Shown one piece after another: positions 1-5,482 of a stretch of 6,273 bases of DNA. The DNA lies in contig NZ_CALGNQ010000184.1 of the NCBI RefSeq assembly GCF_937958535.1, positions 1-6,273 on the forward strand. Reading direction: 5' to 3'. The first letter of the stretch is position 1. Every line of letters starts with the position of its first letter. The translations under genes were made by a program, and so were the position numbers. The stretch comes from an uncultured Georgenia sp. (GTDB taxonomy: Bacteria; Actinomycetota; Actinomycetes; Actinomycetales; Actinomycetaceae). Below the pieces are notes generated by a model that was not told the DNA's origin, made no database searches, and was given only the letters and a program-made list of their open reading frames with translations.

Positions 1-790
1 CCCGCGGGGGGTGCGCTCCTGGGGGGGGGGGGGCGGCCGTGGTCCCGGCCCCGCGGGGGGGGGGGGCGCGGGGGGGGGGGGGGGGGGGGGGGGGGGACAC
101 GGTGTCCTCCGGGACGTCGTAGGCGGGGCGGGAAGAGGTGGCAGCGTCGGCAGCGGGGGCCGCGCCGTCCGGCCGGTCGGGCGACCCGGGACCGGGCCGG
201 GTGGCGGGTGCCGCACCACCGGGCTGGGCGTACGCCGCCGGGCCGGGCTGCCAGGGGGCGGGCGCCGCGGCGGGGTGGACCGGTGCGCCCGGGCCGGCCG
301 CTGCGCCCGGCGGCCCGTAGGCGGGCGGTGGCTGCGGGCCGGGCTGCGTCGGGCGGTTGCCGCTGAGCAGCACGACGGCGATGACCGCGGCGACCACGAC
401 GACCCAGGGCACCGCCCACCACGAGGAGGTCCACCAGAAGACCGGGCGGCTGAGCCCGACGATGAGGGTCACCGCAGCGCCCGCGAGCGCGACGTCGACG
501 TGGCCGCGCACGGCCTGCTCGAGGTGGATGCGTCCGTCGGACGCCTCCGGGAGCAGCGCCCACGCCAGGCCGTAGACGACGAGGCCGATACCGCCGAAGA
601 GTGTGACGAGGACGAAGAGCCCGCGCACGAGCAGCGGGTCGACGCCGAAGCGGTGCGCGATGCCGGCGGCGACACCACCGGCCCAGCGGTCCTGGGTCCG
701 CCAGATGCCGAGCTGTCGTACCGAGGCGAAGAAGCCGCCGGACGGGTGCGGCGGGGTGGAGGGGGTGTGCGGAGCACTCTGGCCGTTCAT
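1..790 (-). CDS. PspC-domain membrane protein, EsrI-like (3' end beyond left edge)
   Basis: Likely inhibitory or sensory membrane partner of the divergent histidine kinase. The ATG at 790-788 opens a frame that stays open to base 1, so the C-terminus is missing. Residues 1-27 are a Pro/Ser/His-rich cytoplasmic lead. Residues 31-81 are a PspC domain with the signature DRWAGGVAAGIAHRFGVD and a membrane helix at about 57-80 ending in Leu-Leu-Pro. Further helices lie at about 98-113 and 124-142. From about 147 the chain is a Pro/Ala/Gly-rich linker. Beyond codon 231 (below base 97) the frame passes through long poly-G tracts (poly-C on the coding strand), so the sequence there is unreliable. Full-length relatives often carry a second membrane or LiaF-like part after such a linker; it is not visible here. 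There is no good Shine-Dalgarno; a TTTGCT six bases before the ATG could be the -10 of a leaderless transcript. In C. glutamicum the equivalent protein EsrI represses EsrSR signalling; the same role here is inferred from layout and domain content. Confidence 0.88.
   Translation of the reverse strand, partial: MNGQSAPHTPSTPPHPSGGFFASVRQLGIWRTQDRWAGGVAAGIAHRFGVDPLLVRGLFVLVTLFGGIGLVVYGLAWALLPEASDGRIHLEQAVRGHVDVALAGAAVTLIVGLSRPVFWWTSSWWAVPWVVVVAAVIAVVLLSGNRPTQPGPQPPPAYGPPGAAAGPGAPVHPAAAPAPWQPGPAAYAQPGGAAPATRPGPGSPDRPDGAAPAADAATSSRPAYDVPEDTVSPPPPPPPPRAPPPRGAGTTAAPPPPGAHPPR
6..96. repeat. Poly-G homopolymer cluster, probably sequencing or assembly artefact
   Basis: Uninterrupted G runs occur at 21-33 (13), 55-66 (12) and 70-96 (27), plus a shorter one at 6-11. 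Such runs are far from the mixed CCG/CCC/GCC codon use of the rest of the overlapping pspC gene. They sit at the extreme edge of the window. Two-colour Illumina chemistry reports signal loss as G, so decayed reads at a contig end would give this picture. A true phase-variable tract is the alternative and seems less likely, because three separate runs lie together. Confidence 0.7.
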
Positions 791-935
791 AGGTCCAGCA
801 AACCCGCCGGCGGGCGGTGTCGGTATCCGGTATGACCCTGATCCCTCCCCCGGTCGGTCCCGCGCACCCCTGGGAACACCCTGGAACCCGGCCCCGACGG
901 GCCCGCACGGGCACCGGACGTGTGACCATCGGGAG
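791..935. promoter_or_regulatory. Divergent control region between pspC-like gene and kinase gene
   Basis: This 145-bp gap must hold the promoters of both divergent genes. It contains a 12-bp perfect palindrome CCCGCCGGCGGG at 803-814. A tandem 7-bp repeat (CGGTATC then CGGTATG) lies at 821-834. A near-repeat pair, ACCCCTGGGAAC then ACCCTGGAAC, lies at 866-887, with the GGAAC cores exactly 10 bp apart. The last two place equivalent bases on similar faces of the helix and are candidates for binding by the LuxR-type regulator, which in related systems controls its own locus. No convincing -35/-10 pair is visible on either strand. Confidence 0.5.
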
Positions 936-2162
936 GTGACCACGCAACGACTTCCGCTGCGCCGGCCGCTCGACGGGCGCCACGTGGGCGGCGTGTGCGC
1001 CGGCCTGGCGCTCCACCTCGGCCTGCCCGTCCAACGGGTGCGGGTCGCCTTCGTGGTGGCCGCGATGGCCTTCGGGGCGGGGCTGGTCCTCTACGGCTGG
1101 CTGTGGGTCTTCGTGCCCGCCGGTGACCCGGCCGACGCGGTGAGCTCGGCACGGCCCTCGGCGACCGTGCGCCTGGCACCGCGGCTGCGCCGCGGCGGCC
1201 GCGCGGTCGCGCCCGGGGACCTGGTCATCGGGATGCTCCTCCTCCTGGCTGCCCTGGCGCTGCTCCTGTGGCGGGCCGGGGTCAGCCTGCCCAACGAGTG
1301 GCTGGTGCCGCTGCTCGTCGTCGTGGGCGGGGCGGCGCTGGTGTGGACGCAGCTCGACTCCTCCCTGTCCGGGGAGGACGCGCCGGTGCCGCGCTGGCAC
1401 CGGGTGGCGCGGATCGGCGGCGGTCTGCTCCTCGCCGTCGTCGGCATCGTCCTCCTCCTCGGCCGCGGGCTGGGGGCGGACGAGCTGCTCTCCGGCGTCG
1501 TCGCGAGCACCGCGATCCTCGTCGGCGTGGCCGTCGTCCTCGCCCCGGTGTGGCTGCGGCTCGTCCGTGACCTCGCCGCCGAGCGGACCGCGCGGGCACG
1601 GGAGGCCGAGCGCGCCGACATCGCCGCGCACCTCCACGACTCCGTCCTCCAGACGCTCTCCCTCATCCGCTCCCGCGCCGACGACCCGGACTACGTCGCC
1701 CGCCTCGCCCGCGCGCAGGAGCGGGAGCTGCGCCAGTGGCTCTACTCCGACCGGCCCGAGGCCGGCACCTCGGTGGCCGATGCGCTGCGGCAGGTGGCCG
1801 CCGAGGTCGAGGACCAGCACGGCGTCCCCATCGACGTCGTCACCGCGGGGGACCGCGAGCCGCACCCGACCACCGAGCCGCTGCTGGCCGCCACCCGCGA
1901 GGCGCTGCGCAACGCCGTCAGACACGGGGCGCCCCCGGTCTCGCTGTACGTCGAGGTGGGGGAGGATGGGACCGAGGTGTTCGTCCGGGACCGCGGCCGC
2001 GGGTTCGACCTGGACGCCGTCCCGGAGGACCGGCACGGCGTGCGGGCCTCGATCATCGGCCGCATGGAACGTCACGGAGGCAGTGCGACGATACGTACGG
2101 GCCCCGACAGCGGGCTCGAAGGGACGGAGGTCGTCCTGCGGATGCCCGAACCGAGGGAGTAG
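936..2162 (+). CDS. PspC-domain sensor histidine kinase, EsrS-like
   Basis: Membrane sensor kinase of 408 residues that should phosphorylate the regulator encoded next. Residues 9-61 are a PspC domain (RHVGGVCAGLALHLGL followed by a helix at 35-60). Four more hydrophobic helices lie near 95-112, 122-138, 157-175 and 186-205. A HisKA_3 dimerisation domain follows: RADIAAHLHDSVLQTL with phospho-acceptor His234. The ATPase domain shows the N box (REALRNAVRHG, Asn326), the G1 box DRGRG (352-356) and the GVRASIIGRMERHGG segment (368-382) usual in PspC-linked kinases. There is no periplasmic loop of any size, so sensing is probably within the membrane or through the divergent PspC protein. The start is GTG at 936: homology begins just after it, and the open frame further upstream runs antisense into the pspC-like gene. 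The GGGAG touching the GTG is too close to act as a ribosome site, so a leaderless mRNA is possible. The stop abuts the next ATG. Confidence 0.93.
   Translation: MTTQRLPLRRPLDGRHVGGVCAGLALHLGLPVQRVRVAFVVAAMAFGAGLVLYGWLWVFVPAGDPADAVSSARPSATVRLAPRLRRGGRAVAPGDLVIGMLLLLAALALLLWRAGVSLPNEWLVPLLVVVGGAALVWTQLDSSLSGEDAPVPRWHRVARIGGGLLLAVVGIVLLLGRGLGADELLSGVVASTAILVGVAVVLAPVWLRLVRDLAAERTARAREAERADIAAHLHDSVLQTLSLIRSRADDPDYVARLARAQERELRQWLYSDRPEAGTSVADALRQVAAEVEDQHGVPIDVVTAGDREPHPTTEPLLAATREALRNAVRHGAPPVSLYVEVGEDGTEVFVRDRGRGFDLDAVPEDRHGVRASIIGRMERHGGSATIRTGPDSGLEGTEVVLRMPEPRE
2153..2159 (+). promoter_or_regulatory. Ribosome binding site of the response regulator
   Basis: GAGGGAG lies inside the last codons of the kinase gene and ends three bases before the ATG at 2163. 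The kinase stop TAG (2160-2162) directly abuts that ATG, so translation of the two partners is probably coupled. Confidence 0.6.
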
Positions 2163-2840
2163 ATGAGCACGCACGGAGAGACGACGCAGCAGCTGAGGGT
2201 CGTCGTCGTCGACGACCACGCCCTCGTCCGCAGCGGGGTGCGCAGCGAGCTGGAGGAACACGCGCCGGACCTCGTCATCGTCGGGGAGGCGGCCGACGTC
2301 GAGTCCGCCGTCGCCGTCATCCGCGAGACCCGACCCGACGTCGTCCTGCTCGACGTCCACCTGCCCGGCGGCCGCGGCGGGGGCGGCATCGACGTCATCA
2401 CCGGCTGCCGCGACGTGCCCTCCCGGTTCCTCGCGCTGTCGGTGTCGGACTCGAGCGAGGACGTCGTGGGGGTGATCCGCGCCGGCGCACGGGGGTACGT
2501 CACCAAGTCCATCAGCCCCACCGAGCTCGCCGACGCCGTGCGGCGCGTGGCCGACGGCGACGCCGTGTTCTCCCCGCGGCTGGCCGGGTTCGTGCTCGAC
2601 GCCTTCGGCACCGCCGCCAAGGACATCGCCACCACCGACGACGAGCTCGACCGGCTCTCCGCCCGGGAGCAGGAGGTCATGCGGCTCATCGCCCGCGGGT
2701 ACTCCTACAAGGAGGTCGCCGCCGAGCTGTTCATCTCGGTCAAGACGGTCGAGACGCACGTGTCCGCCGTGCTGCGCAAGCTCCAGCTCTCCTCCCGCCA
2801 CGAGCTCACCCGGTGGGCCGCGGTCCGCCGGCTCATCTGA
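2163..2840 (+). CDS. NarL/LuxR-family response regulator, EsrR-like
   Basis: Cytoplasmic transcription regulator of 225 residues and cognate partner of the kinase just upstream. The receiver domain spans about 11-130: acidic pocket Asp17/Asp18, phospho-acceptor Asp64 in VVLLDVHLPGG, Ser93 at the switch Thr/Ser position and Lys115 in GYVTKS. A glycine-rich loop (RGGGG, 71-75) follows the phosphorylation site. The LuxR helix-turn-helix is at about 160-215, with LSAREQEVMRLIARG, the KEVAAELFIS turn and the recognition helix VKTVETHVSAVLRKL. All catalytic residues are present, so this should be a working regulator. The ATG at 2163 follows the kinase stop with no gap. By analogy with EsrR of C. 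glutamicum it would activate envelope-stress genes (transporters, the divergent pspC-like gene) when cell-wall synthesis is disturbed; the actual targets cannot be read from this window. Transcription probably ends at the hairpin at 2850-2923. Confidence 0.94.
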   Translation: MSTHGETTQQLRVVVVDDHALVRSGVRSELEEHAPDLVIVGEAADVESAVAVIRETRPDVVLLDVHLPGGRGGGGIDVITGCRDVPSRFLALSVSDSSEDVVGVIRAGARGYVTKSISPTELADAVRRVADGDAVFSPRLAGFVLDAFGTAAKDIATTDDELDRLSAREQEVMRLIARGYSYKEVAAELFISVKTVETHVSAVLRKLQLSSRHELTRWAAVRRLI

Positions 2841-2849
2841 GACGCCCAC

Positions 2850-2923
2850 CCCCGACCGGAGGCACGAGGGGCACTCCCGCCGCCCGTCGGCCCGGGAGCG
2901 GCGGCGTGTGCCACCGGTCGGGG
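2850..2923. terminator. Convergent bidirectional terminator hairpin
   Basis: The outer stem CCCCGACCGG (2850-2859) pairs with CCGGTCGGGG (2914-2923). After an A-A mismatch it continues as GGCAC (2861-2865) with GTGCC (2908-2912). An inner hairpin CTCCCG/CGGGAG (2874-2879 and 2893-2898) fills the loop. It occupies the gap between two convergent genes, whose stops are at 2840 and 2933. There is no U-rich tail, which is common for actinobacterial terminators. Confidence 0.75.
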
Positions 2924-2932
2924 AGGAGCGGG

Positions 2933-3556
2933 TCAGCCGGGGTAGACGATCTCGACGCGGCGGTTGGCGGCGTGGGTGGAAGGGTCCTGCGGGTCGGGGG
3001 TGACGGCGGGCCGGGTCTCCCCGACGCCGGAGACGTCGAGCACCAGGTCCGGGCGTTCCGCGCGCAGGACGTCGGCGACCGCCTCGGCGCGGCGTTCGGA
3101 GAGCTCCTGGTTGTCGAAGTCGTGGCCGACCGGCTGCTGGGTGTCGGTGTGCCCGGTGACGGCCACGGACGCGCCGTCGGGGATGTCCGCCACGAGCGAG
3201 GCGATACGACTCGGGGCGCTCGCGGGCAGCTCCCAGCTGTTCTCCTCGAAGAGCAGGTCGGTGGACAGGGTGATGGTCGTCTGCCCCTCCATGGTCCGGA
3301 CGCCGTCGCCCAGCGACTCGACGTGCGCGGTGGGGTCGAAGACGCGGATGTGGTCGGCGGGGTCGAAGACGCGGACGGAGTCGTGCAGCAGCTGTGCGGT
3401 GACCCCGCCCTCCGGCGGGGGCGGCGGCTCCTGCTCCGCGAGCTCGGCGGCGCCGGCGGTGGGCGCCCCGGCGAGGGCGAGGGCACCGGCGATACCGAGC
3501 GTGAGCAGCCCGCGCCGGGTGCGGGAAGGTGTCGTGCGGCGGGCCACGCGGATCAC
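2933..3556 (-). CDS. Secreted OmpA-family peptidoglycan-binding protein
   Basis: Exported 207-residue protein expected to bind peptidoglycan non-covalently. Residues 1-36 are a signal peptide: an Arg-rich start with TRRGLLT (13-19) that resembles a Tat motif, a hydrophobic stretch 17-31 and a likely cleavage near Ala-Gly-Ala/Ala (34-37). A Pro-rich linker (44-48) and a tandem VFDP repeat (62-79) follow. The OmpA C-terminal domain covers about 92-205. It shows TGHTDT with Asp138, NQELSERRA with Arg156, GVGETRP (177-183) and ANRRVEIVY. Asp138 and Arg156 match the pair that holds diaminopimelate in Gram-negative OmpA; the loop between them is three residues longer than in E. coli. The GTG start at 3556-3554 overlaps the lipoprotein stop in GTGA, so the pair is translationally coupled. 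A second GTG at 3547 is possible. With no outer membrane in the presumed host, the protein would sit in the cell wall. A role in wall anchoring or sensing is inferred. Confidence 0.88.
   Translation of the reverse strand: MIRVARRTTPSRTRRGLLTLGIAGALALAGAPTAGAAELAEQEPPPPPEGGVTAQLLHDSVRVFDPADHIRVFDPTAHVESLGDGVRTMEGQTTITLSTDLLFEENSWELPASAPSRIASLVADIPDGASVAVTGHTDTQQPVGHDFDNQELSERRAEAVADVLRAERPDLVLDVSGVGETRPAVTPDPQDPSTHAANRRVEIVYPG
3332..3375 (-). repeat. Tandem 27-bp repeat encoding duplicated VFDP nonapeptide
   Basis: GGGGTCGAAGACGCGGA occurs at 3332-3348 and again, identically, at 3359-3375, a 27-bp period. In the OmpA-like protein it gives RVFDPADHI (62-70) followed by RVFDPTAHV (71-79), just ahead of the peptidoglycan-binding domain. 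The identical core DNA suggests a recent in-frame duplication or pressure to keep the unit. Confidence 0.8.
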
Positions 3557-4188
3557 CGCTCGATGACGACGTCGGTGAACTCGACCTGGCCGACCCCGAC
3601 GCTGATGGTGTCGATGTCGTCCTCGGGGGCGGCGAAGTAGGCCCAGTACATGAGGGTCTGGCCGCTCTTGGCGGCGGGGTTGAGCGGACCTGTGTCGGTC
3701 TGCCACCCCCGGCTGCCGCCGCCGCTGCCGAGCACCGTGTACTGCTTGAGGTTCTGCCGGTCGTTGAGCACCGTGGTGATCGAGTTCCGGTCGTGCATCT
3801 CGTAGATGCTGTACTCCCCGTCCCCGCGGAAGTGCGGGGTGAAGGACAGCTCCAGGGCGAGGACCTCACCCTCCTGGCGCAGCGAGTGCAGCCCCACCGT
3901 GACCGTGGCCTCGGCGCGTTCGTCGGCGCCGGGCAGGTCGTAGGTGATGGTGTGGAGGGCGTCCTCCGGCCCGACCGGCGTGGTGTCCACCGGGGTGGGG
4001 GAGGCGTCCTGCGCGGGGCGCGGCTTGTCCTCGCGGGACGCGGCGTCCTTGTCCGCGGCGGGAGCGGTGGTCGCGGCGGGCTCCGGCCCGCTGTCGAACT
4101 CCGCCGGGGTTTCCCTGCCGCACGCGGTCAGGCCGGCGAGGGCCGTAGCGGCGAGGGTGAGGGCGGCGAGGGGGCGTCGGACAGTCAT
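3553..4188 (-). CDS. Putative lipoprotein with C-terminal beta-rich domain
   Basis: Predicted lipoprotein of 211 residues on the outer face of the cytoplasmic membrane. The lipoprotein signal peptide is plain: Arg4-Arg5, a hydrophobic core 7-20 and lipobox LTAC with lipidated Cys23. A low-complexity Ala/Pro/Thr/Asp linker follows to about residue 65. The remaining ~145 residues alternate hydrophobic and polar positions, as in a beta sandwich (for example VTVGLHSLRQEGEVLALELS and TLMYWAYFAAPEDD). This recalls DUF4352-type immunoglobulin-like lipoprotein domains, but I do not recognise the family firmly. The ATG at 4188 is preferred over an in-frame ATG at 4221 because an ideal AAGGAG lies in front of it and the signal peptide begins there. 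The stop overlaps the OmpA-like start, so the two exported proteins are probably made together and may act together at the wall. Substrate and ligand are unknown. Confidence 0.87.
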   Translation of the reverse strand: MTVRRPLAALTLAATALAGLTACGRETPAEFDSGPEPAATTAPAADKDAASREDKPRPAQDASPTPVDTTPVGPEDALHTITYDLPGADERAEATVTVGLHSLRQEGEVLALELSFTPHFRGDGEYSIYEMHDRNSITTVLNDRQNLKQYTVLGSGGGSRGWQTDTGPLNPAAKSGQTLMYWAYFAAPEDDIDTISVGVGQVEFTDVVIER

Positions 4189-4193
4189 GGGGT

Positions 4194-4199
4194 CTCCTT
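4194..4199 (-). promoter_or_regulatory. Ribosome binding site fixing the lipoprotein start
   Basis: On the minus strand AAGGAG is followed by five bases (ACCCC) and the ATG at 4188. It is the best Shine-Dalgarno in the window and decides against the in-frame ATG at 4221. Confidence 0.75.
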
Positions 4200-4259
4200 C
4201 TCGAGCGTCGGTCTCGCTCATGAGTCGGGTCGCGGCGCCGTTCGGTTGCACCCGGTTTG

Positions 4260-4275
4260 TGTGACGTGGGTCACT
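4260..4275. promoter_or_regulatory. CRP/GlxR-like palindromic operator candidate
   Basis: TGTGACGTGGGTCACT fits the CRP-family consensus TGTGA-N6-TCACA in nine of ten half-site bases; only the last base differs. Its centre is about 80 bp before the lipoprotein ATG and it overlaps the kinase stop codon (4271-4273). It lies in the 82-bp gap between kinase and lipoprotein, where an internal promoter for the lipoprotein-OmpA pair would be placed. The five-base arms could also form a weak RNA hairpin. No clear -10 hexamer accompanies it. Confidence 0.45.
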
Positions 4276-5482
4276 CGGTGACAGTGAGGGTGTGGACCAC
4301 CTCGAGGTCGGCGCCGTCGGGTGCGCGGGCGCGCAGCACCAGCCGTCCGCTGCCGGGGGACCGGGCCGTCGTCGACACGCTGGGCAGGTCCACGACGTGG
4401 GTGCCGTCGGGCATCGTCCACACCCAGCTCTCGACGCCCTCGACGACGGCGGTGAAGATCGCCTCCTCCCCGACGGCCACCCGCGTGGGGCCGTCGACGG
4501 CGACGGCGGCGCCCGCTGCGCGGTCCGGCGTGCCGAGCCCCCCGGCGAGGCCGACGCCGCCGACGCCCCCGAGGAGGGCCGCGAGGACGAGGGCGACCGC
4601 GCCGAGCAGGGCCCGACGCCGCCGGCTCTGCGGGAGGGGCGTCGGTGCGTCCCCCGCTGCGGGCCCGGGCGGCGTGACGGCGGGCGGTGCGAGGGAGGCC
4701 TCGACATCGGCGAGCCAGGCCGCGACGTCGGGATGACGGTCCTCGGGGTCGTGCGCCGTGCTGCGGGCCAGCGCCGTGTGCAGCGCGGACGGCAGGTCCG
4801 CGGCGCCCTCGCAGAGCCACCGGAGCAGCGTCGACATCGCCCACAGGTCGGCGCGCGTGTCGACGACGCCCGGACCGTCCTGCTCGGGCGGGCGGAAGCC
4901 GGCCGTCCCACCCGCCACGGTCAGGCCGGAGTTCAGCGCGAGGTCCTTGCACATGCCGAGGTCGGCGACGACGAGCCGCTCGTCGGGCCGCACCACCGAG
5001 GCGGCCGGGCCGTCGGGCGTGCCCGTCTCGCCGGCCGGCAGCGAGGCGAGGAGGATGTTGCCGGGGCTCAGGTCGCGGTGGACGAGGCCCGCCGCGTGCA
5101 CTGCCCCGACGGCGGCGGCCAGCGAGCGCGCCACCGCCAGCACGTCCTGCGGCCGCGCGGTCCAGCCCTGTCGACGCAGCGCGGTGACGCGTGCGGCGAG
5201 CGTGCCCCGGTCGGCCTGCTCGAGCACGAGGTAGGGCTGCCGGCGGTCGGTCTCCCCGATGTCGTGCACCACGACGACGTGCGGGCTGCGCACCCGGCGC
5301 AGGCTGCGTCCCTCGGCGATGAAGCGTTCCCGCACCTCGGGGTTGAGGCTGTGGTTCTCGGCGAGCACCTTGAGGACGACGACGTCCTCCAGCCGCTCGT
5401 CGACGGCCCGGTGCACGGTGGCGAAGGAGCCCACGCCGATGACCCCGTCGAGGCGGTACCGCCCGACGCGTTCGGTGCTCAA
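4271..5482 (-). CDS. Transmembrane Ser/Thr protein kinase with extracytoplasmic Ig/PKD-like domain
   Basis: Protein kinase of 403 residues, inserted once in the membrane. The kinase domain covers about 8-265: glycine loop GVGSFATV (16-23), ATP Lys38, helix-C Glu57, catalytic loop HRDLSPGN (135-142, Asp137 and Asn142), DLG (174-176), PPE (198-200), RADLWAM (210-216) and DPEDRHP (245-251). The usual Lys of HRDLKPxN is Ser139 and the third loop glycine is Ala21, so it is divergent, but the core catalytic residues remain. A Pro-rich juxtamembrane stretch and RRRR (287-290) precede a Gly-rich helix at 291-317. The outer ~75 residues (327-403) look like an Ig or PKD fold (VDGPTRVAVGEE, SWVWTMPDGT, HTLTVTE). 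The start is TTG at 5482, overlapping the sigma stop in TTGA; AGGAGGG lies 12 bases upstream and GAGAG nearer. The tight coupling suggests the sigma factor is a substrate or partner; this is inference. Confidence 0.92.
   Translation of the reverse strand: MSTERVGRYRLDGVIGVGSFATVHRAVDERLEDVVVLKVLAENHSLNPEVRERFIAEGRSLRRVRSPHVVVVHDIGETDRRQPYLVLEQADRGTLAARVTALRRQGWTARPQDVLAVARSLAAAVGAVHAAGLVHRDLSPGNILLASLPAGETGTPDGPAASVVRPDERLVVADLGMCKDLALNSGLTVAGGTAGFRPPEQDGPGVVDTRADLWAMSTLLRWLCEGAADLPSALHTALARSTAHDPEDRHPDVAAWLADVEASLAPPAVTPPGPAAGDAPTPLPQSRRRRALLGAVALVLAALLGGVGGVGLAGGLGTPDRAAGAAVAVDGPTRVAVGEEAIFTAVVEGVESWVWTMPDGTHVVDLPSVSTTARSPGSGRLVLRARAPDGADLEVVHTLTVTE

Noticed and set aside
803..814. CCCGCCGGCGGG palindrome as a specific operator
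   Set aside because: Short pure G/C palindromes arise often by chance at this base composition; kept only as a note.
11..835. Plus-strand 274-codon open frame, Gly/Arg-rich
   Set aside because: Antisense shadow of the pspC-like gene, partly made of poly-G; composition is typical of GC-rich spurious frames.
873..910. ECF-type promoter from the GGAAC motifs at 873 and 883
   Set aside because: No GTT- or CGTC-type -10 follows at 16-19 bp from either motif.
603..935. Upstream extension of the kinase open frame
   Set aside because: It runs antisense through the pspC-like gene start and the control region, shows no kinase homology, and a GTG at 936 fits the PspC domain start.
1736..3640. Plus-strand 634-codon Arg-rich open frame
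   Set aside because: Crosses kinase, regulator, terminator and OmpA-like gene out of frame; composition is unlike a folded protein.
4189..4221. Alternative lipoprotein start at ATG 4221
   Set aside because: Would place an acidic 11-residue lead before the signal peptide and ignore the ideal AAGGAG at 4194-4199.
3529..4281. Plus-strand 250-codon open frame
   Set aside because: Lies opposite the lipoprotein gene, whose signal peptide, lipobox and Shine-Dalgarno are clear.
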